A DNA stretch of 64,000 bases, taken from contig JAQGDQ010000243.1 of the NCBI GenBank assembly GCA_030141605.1, positions 149,001 to 213,000 on the forward strand, written 5' to 3'. Of this stretch, positions 49,901 to 61,900 are shown in pieces. The notes below the pieces were generated by a model. It was not told the origin of the DNA, ran no database searches, and saw only the letters and a program-made list of their open reading frames with translations. Position 1 is the first letter of the stretch, and every line of letters begins with the position of its first letter. Source of the DNA: Tubiluchus corallicola. Its lineage: Eukaryota; Priapulida; Priapulimorpha; Priapulimorphida; Tubiluchidae. Both the position numbers and the translations under genes were made by a program.

Positions 49901-52900
49901 TCATCATCGTTATCTCACAGCTACCCACCCTTTGTCAGTATGATCAATACTCTAATCATTCAATCTCCCATCGCCATCATTGTCATGGTCAGTGTCCATT
50001 TTCCTCATTATAACTACCACAACTATTGTCATCATTGTAACATTATCATCGATGAAACCACTATTATTAGTAGCATCATCAGTTTTATCATTGTCATCAT
50101 CATCGTCATTATTGTCATCACCATCATCATTAACACTACCGTCATCGTCATTATCATCAGCACCACAGCAAATGTAATAACCAGAAACTTGTCCCTCTCA
50201 ATTTCAAGTAGAAATAGAAATTAATGACCATATAGATCATTTAAAAATGTTAAAAAGTTCATCGTAATATTTCAGCTTTTCTAGCAGGACCCGTTCATTT
50301 TTATATATTTGTGTGTGAGGTGTCAATATGTCTACTGAATCTTACATTTTTGTACATTTTCGTAAAAACTGTAATTTTTTCAGGGTCAGAAACTGACGCT
50401 CCGACGGCAGTCTTTAATTTAGCGGTAAGAAATTTAGAATCCTTACACACTGTTTTAACTTCTATAACACAAACACTGTCATTACTTCATTTGTGAAACG
50501 ATTACCACGTCATTAATTAAACAAGAAATATTCAACTATGAAAAAAAATGCCACACTAACTTTTCATCGCTCAAATAACGATTTTGCGTTGTTGTTTTTC
50601 TTGTTGAATTAACTTTAATTTTGAGATTTATTTAACTTCAGACAAAACAAGAATGAAACAACAGTTTAAGGTACAACATCTGTTAATCATTTAACTTAGA
50701 GTAAAAAATGCATTTTCCGCAAAAAATGCAAAAGTCGGAGTTTTTGCCAAACCGATTTTTTTTATCATAGTGAAGTGAATCTAACCCTAAAAACAACTGT
50801 ATAATTAATTAACCTAATTTCTGTTCTGCATAAAGAAGCATGTTAAGCATGAGGATGTTACATACATCCAGAATGCGCATGCGTTATTGCGTAAAAATTC
50901 TTTTATATACTTTTCAATGCACCCGTTTATGAGGCCCTTGTCATTCGTTCCTGCGTTTTTCGTTATTTGTGTTATTATCGCGTTTGGATACGCAATAATG
51001 CGTAACGCACTACGCATGCCTGGCAAACACTACTTAACATAAATTCCCAGTACCATTCGTTTTTATAGTTGTTAATAAACTGACAACTTTGGCACTTAAA
51101 TAACATTTTATTTATTTAATCAAACTTGATTTTTTTTATGCGAAAAGTAATAATAATATGTGCCTCGCATAGAGCTTGATTTTATAACCTCAGTACGTTT
51201 CAATAAGTTTAAAGAAGCAAAATAGATAATGGGCATTGACAGAACTATCGCCTCTCATCTTGCTTAGAGGCAGATGAATTTTTATACTAGAATTATACTT
51301 ATTTATTCTTATGCAATGATATAACGTAGGCTTATTACCATAATGTAACAGACTGCTTTAATAGCAACCACTAGTAACAGCTGCCGACTATCATTACTAG
51401 GAATTGATCGTAGAAGTAAAGCTTTTGTGACTTCCTGAACTGTGTATTACTACAATGTATACACATATCGTCAAACTCTCCTGTTTCTCTATAAATATAT
51501 CAACAATATTAATTCTCCTTTCAAAAACAATAAGCTCCCACTTCTTGAAAACCCCAGTATGAATAACAGAACACTAAATTTAAGAAACATTAGAACGAAC
51601 AATCAATATGGAAAGAATTCCATTACTAAGCAAGCAATACAACTTTGGAATTCATTACCGACATCACTAAAATACAGCAGCTCTTTATCAACATTCAAGT
51701 CTAAATTAAAAAAAACATTTAATGACTCGTTTTGAATATCCGACATACGAACACGATGATACTTACTCAAATCGTAATTTCATTTTTCCTAGACCTTACT
51801 AAACTAGTTTATATTTCATTTTTGAATTTCTAGTTTCGACTTATAGTTTAGCTTGCACCAGACGCATTTGCCCAGAACAATGTTTTTTATATGAACTAAC
51901 ACTGATTATCTGTCTTTTATTATGATGGTCAATGTTTTTAAAATGGCAAGTAAAGATTTTACTACTACTACTACTACATACGGCAACGGCAAACCTTCGT
52001 AGCATACGTACAATATTATCAATTTAAAATAACAGTTCTATGGCTAAAGCCTATTTGAGAACAGAAATAAGCTGTTAACTTCTATTAGCTGTTACATAAA
52101 TGTACTGAGTATTAAATATTTATATCACCATGGTATAACATTTGTGGCTTGAAAACATCAGGCAACGGCTGTCCATCTTACTGCTAATTACACAAACGGA
52201 GAAAGACTGACGTCAGCAACAAACAAGATTAATTTATTGCTCGGCCTATTTTTTACATTTCAATGTACTATTTACAACAGCAATTTAAATAATTACTATA
52301 GCTTGACGTACATGTAATATATATATGTTGTCTGTAGAAAGTAAGCAGGCTGGTTAAAAGTAAGATAATTTGATTAAAGTCTATTTATTCTTGTGGTTAA
52401 AGCTGCTTGCTGATTATTGTTGTTTATTGTGTGGCGTGTGAGGTAGCCACGATGGGCATGGCAAACTATCAAGACTTTATTTAATAAACTACGCATTTAT
52501 TAAATATCAAACACAACACGGTAAATATAAGAGGATAGTAATGCCAGCCCTCCGTCTTCAAGTCAGTTCCTAATCTCCCCCGAGGTGCAGGCCCCAAAAC
52601 ACTTTTATCTAACTAGCTAATGAGCTTCTGCGCATAAGGGTTACATCATCGATCTTTACTTCTGATTCAGCCGGTCGAACATCAGCTGGTCACGTGATGC
52701 CACACCTAATTTTAATCTTTAATTACTAATTTAATCACTAGTTTAATCAAAATCATGATTTAACACAGCTTTCTTTACTTTAAATACTAATTACTGGACG
52801 AAAAACAAGTTCCTTTTGTTGAAAGAATGTTACTGCATTGCACGGAAACCTTGTATAATTTTATATAATAAGAATTTAACAGTCTGCCAATTGAAAGCCA

Positions 52901-55900
52901 TTGATAACTTTCTGCTCAACCTCCAGCATGCACAGCTATGTGTAGGTTAATTAATAATAGTTTCAAAATTGTCAATTAGTGATGGAATAAACTCACATTT
53001 ATTATCGCTTTTAGGAAGATCACAACGAAGTGTATGATCCCTGGGGAAAAGGATACGGGACGCCAAATTACAATGAAAGCAGACGTGTAAAGAGCCGCAT
53101 TGACGCGTTCGAATCACTCTCGGTATGTTGTGAAATTCTACTAGGCCTACCTAGTGTTTTATAGACTACGCTTGCTAGGTAATTCCTATTTAATTAATGT
53201 AAATTATTCCTACAAATTAATGTAAACAATATTTCATTTGTTTAGCCTTTTGTTCATGAGGTAGCATTGCCTGTCAACTTTCAGTGTTACTGAGTAATTT
53301 TAAGTGGAACCACTGCAAACGTTGATGTACTGTAATTTCGAAAATTTAATCCGCAGTTGGTTTTATTTAAAAAAAACATGCCAAACTACGCTTTTACTGG
53401 ATGGAAATAAATGGCTTTAAACTTTCTTTATAGCAATAGCCCCTCTGTTTTGCGCTATTTTCTTCATGGAACCACAGCATGAAGACTATTGCTATTGCTA
53501 GTGATTACAAGCATGACAGGATAAAAACTAAGTGATACTTTCGAAAATAAGCCTTTTCACAGTTCCAGCGATTGATGATGATCGTGAAAAGGTCAAAAGC
53601 TAAATGTACTAGACAACGCATTTATGTACATTTGACAACGCAAAGCTACTGTAATTGTAACAGTTTTAACAGTTAGATACAACCTTACCTAGTTCATTAT
53701 TTCTTGTTCCCAAACAAGATCTTGTTAGTAAATCACTCTACGCACAGACTAATGCATAATTAAGAAAAGTCCACATAAAACAATGAAATTCTACTAGTGT
53801 TTTATAGACTAACGTGATATATATTGAAAGTCGTGTAAGTGATGAATTAATTTTTGGAAAGGGTTTTTGGTCGGGCCCAGTTACGCGGTATGAAAACTGA
53901 AAAGAGCTCTGTTTGAATGGATCCGGCAATTTTAATCAGATGACGTATTTGGTCATCTAACCAGCAACACAGTTTGAGAAGCTATTTGCCTGGATCCAGC
54001 AATTTTAGTGGGATGTGTTATCTGACTGGATCTAGGCCACGTAGAATGAAAAAGTATTAGATGATATACAGCTACATAGCATTACAACTTTTTTGTAGAG
54101 ATCCGATTGAAAAAAATCATAATTCTTTAAAAACTAAAAAAAATTATAAAAATCAAATGAAGATAGTTTTTTCTCTATTAAATATCCTAAATAAATGCTA
54201 TGTGCTGTTACTATGTCAAATTTAAATTTGCTTCTGTTATTCTCCATTTCGTGAGTGTCTATCTTGAGTGTGTCTACCAGAATGTATGTGAGACATATTT
54301 ATTATATATATATATATATATATATAATTAGCTTGTTAGGTAATTCCCATTTAAAGCAAAATTGGACCCAATCTTAAACTGTAGGTCAAAACAATCTATT
54401 CTTTAAAGAATGCCTTACGTGAAAGAATTATTACCACACAAACACAGTTTCGCGTTCGCGCCACTGGTTCTTTACTGTTACATGCATTTCGCCATTCGCT
54501 AATTAGACGGGCACTAGCATTTCGGAAACGCATTGCACAAAAGACAGGTGCTGTACCTCTCAGTTCAGATGTTTGTGACGACCTACACACGTTCGTCAAC
54601 TCATGCGTGAGCACAGCGGTAAATTTGAAATTTGAATTTTTATCTTGAACTTGCCTAGTTTTAGTACAATACACTGAATATCTTATAGTAGCACTGTGCT
54701 TCAATTTTATCTTTCACAAACACACGCAAGATGCTCGTGGGATATTTTTACTGCTGAACATTACATTAGTTTGTGATGTCATCCATAGCTGGGCTCGCCT
54801 GCCGTTAATTAAGTTTTTAATATATTATTTAATTATGAGAAACGCTTTTGCAGTATTAATTGTGTTAAAATGTATACTTTTATCGGACTTGAAAATGGGA
54901 TAGCTCATGAAAAATCATCCTGTCTTCCTTTAAGCGCTGATCTTCTCTTTTGTGCAGAAAAATATAACATTTAATTCACAACGCCTAGGCCAGCGAGTTT
55001 CTGGTCGAACCTCTCCTTTTTAAGCAAGTATTAAACAGACTAGCGCCCCGTTACGTTTGGGAAAATGCATTAGGGTGGCTTTGAGACATAATTTTGTTCC
55101 TCGTTATTTAACGAGAAATAAGTTCAAAGTTGTATTGGTAACACAATCGATTTGCATAAAAAATCGATTTGCAACTACAAAAAATAATCAATGGTCAGAA
55201 ATAAAAGCAATTATCGATTATAAATTGCGATCGATTAAATTGATTAATCGGTCCCGCTACTAGAAGTTATTTCATATCTTCTTATGTCCTACATTTTTAT
55301 ATCTTTACTTGAGTTATGGTTGTTTCAGAAAAACTCTGAACCGGATAGGTTCTTACAGCCTAATACTGTTAGGAAAGATTCTTTCCGTAGGCGCAAAGTT
55401 GTTATTGAAGACGACGCAGCTAACAGCTTTGGCGGTAAGTCCTCAACTTTCGTTTGGTTAACAGCTGACAGCTTTGCGGTAAGTCCTCAACTTTCGTTTG
55501 GTTAACAGCTTTGGCGGTAAGTCCTCAACTTTCGTTTAGTTAACAGCTAACAGCTTTGGCGGTAAGTCTTCAACTTTCGTTTAGTTAACAGCTAACAGCT
55601 TTGGCGGTAAGTCCTCAACTTTCATTTAGTTAACAGCTAACAGCTTTGGCGGTAAGTCCTCAACTTTCGTTTGGTTAACAGCTAACAGCTTTGGCGGTAA
55701 GTCCTCAACTTTCGTTTGGTTAACAGCTAACAGCTTTGCGGTAAGTCCCCAACTTTCGTTTAGTTAACAGCTTTGGCCGTAAGTCCTCAACTTTCGTTTA
55801 GTTAACAGCTAACAGCTTTGGCGGTAAGTCCTCAACTTTCATTTAGTTAACAGCTAACAGCTTTGGCGGTAAGTCCTCAACTTTCGTTTGGTTAACAGCT

Positions 55901-58900
55901 AACAGCTTTGGTGGTAAGTCCTCAACTTTCGTTTGGTTAACAGCTAACAGCTTTGCGGTAAGTCCCCAACTTTCGTTTAGTTAACAGCTTTGGTGGTAAG
56001 TCCTCAACTTTCATTTAGTTAACAGCTAACAGCTTTGGCGGTAAGTCCTCAACTTTCGTTTAGTTAACAGCTAACAGCTTTGCGGTAAGTCCTCAACTTT
56101 CGTTTGGTTAACAGCTAACAGCTTTGGTGGTAAGTCCTCAACTTTCGTTTGGTTAACAGCTAACAGCTTTGGCGGTAAGTCTTCAACTTTCGTTTGGTTA
56201 ACAGCTTTGGTGGCAAGTCCTCAGCTTTCGTTTTGTTAACAGCTAACAGCTTTCAAGAGTTTCAAGAGTTTATTCATTTTCCACATTGCATCTTACAATT
56301 ATCATTAAAATACAGATAATTTTCCATTTAAGTAAATATAAATATAAATATGAATAAATGCAGTATTATCGAGAAATTACAGAATGCTGGATATACATGT
56401 GCAAATTTCATTACAGAATAATTTTGATGCATACAGTTTGAGCCTAAAAGCATAGCTTGACAGGCCAAACTGTATGTGGAAATCTTAAAAAAAATGGGGG
56501 GGAGTAGTGAATGAAAGATGAAATGGAGCGAGAACTAAGAAAAACTGTGATCATGGTTACAAAGTGTTCAGTATCCTGTTAAACATAGTCACGTTATATT
56601 AAGATTACTGTAGGAAAAAAATGCAGGTTATTACCATTACCAGCTTTGGCGGTAAGTCCTCAACTTTCATTTAGTTAACAGTCATTCAGCTGCTGTTTTT
56701 CTCCAACACATACAGCAAGGCATACTAACAATAAATGGCTTTAATAAACAAATATAGTCGAAATTCTAGCGACGGATATTCGACGTATAACATAAGCTGC
56801 AGCCTAAAGTACAAGAAAATTAACACTGTTCATAAATAAAGCTTAAAAACTTCGTTTTGAAATTGCCATGATTTCTTATTTCATACAGGGCTAGCGCCAA
56901 CAGGAACGTTGTATAAAACTTATAAACTTAAACTCCCACGATTACCGTTAGCCGCAGCAATTTTGAAAAAAAGTTTTGGTAAGTCATTTGAAACAAGGTC
57001 AGATAATATTGCGTATTTCTTGTAAAAAGTAATCATTGCATTCATAACCCACATTTCGCTAAGTGGTCAAAAGTTTAAATTAATTTATATTGCCAATAAC
57101 ATCAATAAGGTGTTTGTTTGTTTTTTGGTGAAAAAGTGGTGCACACTGGGATGGCAATGCAGCGCCGTTTCTCCAGTGACGCGAATGTTTTGAATTATTA
57201 ATTTAACCTGATTTTCTTTTTCGATTACATAAATCTTTTACATAGGTAAGCCTAATCCTAACAAATATAACTTTGTATGGAAAATTCTCTGGAACACATT
57301 TGAAAATTGCCTTTTCTTCCCATTCAAAAATAAACTTTTACAGAAAAAATTATTGAATTTAACAATGTTGACTTAAATGTTTGGCAAAAAAATTACTTGC
57401 AAAGAAACCTTCAACATAATCCATACGATAATAAAAAACATATACATAAAACAACAAAAAATATAGTACTTACAATACGCCAACATATACGTATATTTTG
57501 ATAACACATGAAAAATAATTTTGCGGTAGTTTTATAAATTTTCAAAAGTGTGATCATATAATTTTTGTGCATTTGAATTAAAGGACAAGAAAAGGGGTAC
57601 CTGAAGTAGGTTTCAGAAACATCGTCTTAAAAAATTATATTACTTTATAGCAATTTTGTGCGTATATCTTACTCGCACTGAAAGGAATTTTAGTTTGTCT
57701 TCATTTTAAATCTCCCGCAATACTGTTCCGAAATCGCTAGTACATGACGTCACCACGCAGACGTAAATCAAGGAAAGAAAAGGCAATTGTTGGGAGCCGA
57801 GTGGACCACTGCGCCAAGTGGTCTACTTGGGCTAGCCCAAGTAGACCGCGTTCTACTTGGGCTGCCCAAGTAGGACACTAGAGACAGGTCGCGAATTGAG
57901 TCGTTAAGTGTGCTGACACCGTCCGTTGTGCTTGTTTATGTAATAATAATAATTAAAAACGTTAGTACACGTTGAATAATTTATTATACATCTAATAAAA
58001 TAAAAGAATTTTATTCTGAGCTGGTAGAAGCACCGCGAGGAGGTCGAGAGGTTGGACTTAATTAGCTCAGCAAAATTTTTTTTGATGGTTACCTTGCCTT
58101 TGAAGCGATCAGTTTATGCCCACTCATACATACACACAGTGATTGCTATTTCAGTTCAAAATCAATTTTCGTTTTGTTTTGAAAATATCAGTTTGTTCAT
58201 AGGGCAACATCGCTATAACAAACCAATATTTTTCATCGACACTGAGGATTTGGAATTAATGTTAGAAAAATTTATCAGCTGCATTTTTATAAACATGTTT
58301 ATGCAATTCAAGTAGGAAAATATTTGACTGAATTAGCAAAGCACTTTCACAGAATGTAATACAAAATAAAAATAAATATGACTATGGAAACAATAATAAA
58401 TACGAGCAAAGTAAATAACAGGCTAAGCTACAACAATATTACAAAATAACATTTTGGTTGGGACTCAAAAAAGTTATTACTAGTAACACAATAAACCAAA
58501 ACTTGACAAAAGGTAAAACTTGACAAAAGTTCATAAACACTGGAATATTCTCACTTAATATTTAAGTCTACAGCTTGGTCTACAGCTAAACAATCCTACA
58601 TCTAACACCTACATTTATCGCTAGTGTCCTACTTGGGCAGCCCATGTTGGACACTACTTTTAGCGCATCAAGAGGTCTACTTGGCGCAGTGGTCCACTCG
58701 GCTCCCAACAGCAATGTTAAATTATATCTCAAAAGACTTTCCGTGCAAATCTATATTACTTAGATTTTCGCTTACCTGCTAGAAAGACTTATGTAACTAG
58801 AAAAGGAAATTATTAATTATTTAAAATGTTTTCACCAATTGGTAAAATGTCGCTGACTCACCCTCCAGGGTGCACCACTCACTAACCAAAAACGTATTTT

Positions 58901-61900
58901 TAATCTTATTGACGAGATACAGTAATTTTAAATTTTATTTAGTTAGTGACTTGTGCGCTAAGAATGCTCTGATTTTTTTTCAAACTTCACAAAATGTTAT
59001 CTAAACTTGTTTCAAATGACCTGTCGTCAAAATGGCTGCGTCTAACGGTCACTGCGGGAGTTTAAATTTACATGTTTTATACAACGTGACTGCCGATTGA
59101 AGTCCTGCACGCAAAAAGGCAGTATGTAAGCGATATAAAATTTCCAAACGATTTTTAAGCTTTATGTTTATGAAGGGTATTCCTGTGATTTAAATATGCG
59201 ATATGAAATTTCTATAATTCCAAGCACAAATATGTACAACTTGTTATAGTAGTTGGCGTTTTGACGGCATTTTGCTGTCTTTTCTTGTAATAATTTGAGT
59301 CTCTGTTAGAATTGTTTTTATTACATGTTTCAGGTGTCTCTTCCCGAGAAAAATCAAATGCAGGAGACAGTGAGGTATACGATCCATGGGGAAAACCGGG
59401 CGCAGGTGCTCCCAGAGTAGGGAAAGACGGCAAGCCAATCACGATACGTGTTCGGGCAACGGACAGCGCTCAAATTAAAAACGAGGTGACCACAATTAAT
59501 GTTTCACATTTTAGCTTCTGTGTGCATCTATAGGTGGTTTAAACATTGTTTTACGATTTCTGTTTTGGCAACTATCGGTTAGTATGAAGGAATTTCAGCA
59601 TGTTTGTCTTGTGGTCAAGCGGATTCAGTCAAAAAGCCAGAAAGTATAAATTCGGAAATTGAAGTCTAGAGTTGTGACAGTCTTTCAACTCTAGTTCGTG
59701 TTTCACCAACTCCAGCTCAATTTTTTATTCGCCTGCAACAGAAATGCAAAAGTTGGAAAGTTAGAATTAAAAAAGGAAACACTTATAATTTCAGTTGTTT
59801 CAGTTTAGTTCAATGAACAAAATTGGTCGCGTGTCAGCGCGTTCTTTTGGTTTTTTTTTATTTGTTCGCTGTTTATTGCCTGTAGCTTAATTTTGTTAAT
59901 GTGCATGTGTTAACTCTTGGTGATTTCAAAAAAACTCTGTGGGCTTCCACATTTCCACATTTACTAATTGGCTGCTCGTGAATGAGGTGCATGGGTGTCT
60001 TATATTTTAAGCCTTGCACGTTACAGTTATCTCAGGCATCAAAAGAAAGACTGAGTCGACCAAGTCGCACAAGTCTAGCTCTTCGAGAGGAACTACAGAG
60101 AGAAATGGAGGAACGCCAAAAGCTAAGAGCAATGCAAAATGACCTCTTCCAAGAACCTGTAAGTTGTGGGGAACTGGAAAGAAATTCGACAGTGTGCTGG
60201 CGCAATCCTGTACTCCTGTTTTACTCTAACCAGACTTAAGCCAAACCTAAATAAAAACATGAATATTCATGCCATGCACGCCAGCACAATCCTCTACAGC
60301 TCTATTCCTACTTCTCCCTAACCTACCTTACTATCCATTATCCTTTGAAAACGCTCTTAACGCTACTTGTGCTATATGCCATACCTATATGCTCTTTCGA
60401 GTTTTAAGAATCCTTTGAAATTGTAAGATCGTTCATCCGAATTAAGGCTACTGTCTAATAAAATCTCTCTTGTAGCAGCAGTCTCGAATGACGAACCTTT
60501 CAATGAAACCGGAGCCTAATCTGAGGAAATTTAATTTAATTCTAAATTTCACATTTGGGAACTTTTTAGTTTTGTCGCACTCGAGCACTTGAAAGTGATG
60601 ACCATTTAAAAATTTGATGATTACTTGAAAATTTACAATGATGACAAGAAAAACTTTTTTCTTTAACTGTCCTCCTTTATTATTTCTGGAAGGTCTGCAC
60701 ATCTGTAAACAGAAAATAACAATAGAAAATAAATGCTTGTTAATTATTTTTTGCCACGTATGAACTTTTAGGTAATTTGCCACGCAGTAACTTTCATAGC
60801 AACGAGTAAATTTATTTACATAAAGTGTTGCAAATATATTTCCAGGATACAGACTTTGCAACGAAAATTCGAGACGGCCGAGAAATTCGATTTGCGACTA
60901 AACCGACATCGGATGTTACGAAACAGGTGACGTATTACTAGAATTTATTTGGCACGGCTGCATGTCCGGTTAAGAAAACTATTTATTCAGCCCAGAAAAC
61001 TCATAGTAAAGAGAACCTGTTAAATTATGTTAAAAACAGTAGATTATGATAAATAATTATGTTGATGGATGCTGGCATGATGAAGCCAGTTAAGGAGTGG
61101 TGTCACGTGAGTAAGTGATTCAGAAATTGAGGTGCCGGGGCTCCACCCACGATATATAAGGCGTGCGATGCCTCCAGCTCAAGAAATTAGTCTTAAATTG
61201 AGTCTGGGAGCCCGAGCGCACAGAGAGCCGTTAGATCAGGGGCTTTTAGCATTGCTATCTCATATATTTATTGTGTTTGATGTTTAATAAAATGTTTAAA
61301 GTGTTTGATGTTTAATGTCGTTTTGTAATCAGGCTCTTCATAGCTTTGCCATTCCTCAAGCATCAATAAGCAGCTACACACAACCAATACAACGGACTAT
61401 CCACTATACAATGAAATTAATTTTACTCTCATGCTACATATTAGCAGCTCGAGAATGTAGTCCTTAGTGTAATTTAGTTTACGGTCAAGAGAGTTCTGAA
61501 CGAGACCGTTTTTTCGGAAGGAATTATGAATACCAGCATGGATTACACTGCTTTGATTTAATTTGATCTATAATTTATATTTTAACTACAGAAAATGGAT
61601 TTGCGACAAGTAGATGTAAAAAAGAGCCAAGACTACTTTAACGCGCTGAGTCGACAAGCTGAAGAACGGGAACAACGTCGAAAGCAAGAGAGACATAATG
61701 AAATAGTTCAACAGGAATACGTGAGCTTGAATTTACACTTTATTTTTATCAAAACTTGAACCCACCTAGACGTTTGAGGATAGTTAATGTCTTATTGTCT
61801 TTCGGTGTGTTAAAGTCACATGCGAATATTAGTATAGTGGCTTCGCTAATGCCCCGTTAGAACTATTTTAGCAGCTGAGTGCTTAATTAAAGACTGTAAT

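Noticed and set aside
58052-58315. 87-codon frame inside the 923-bp foldback element as a transposase
   Set aside because: Too short, no catalytic motif, and the composition follows the AT-rich interior.
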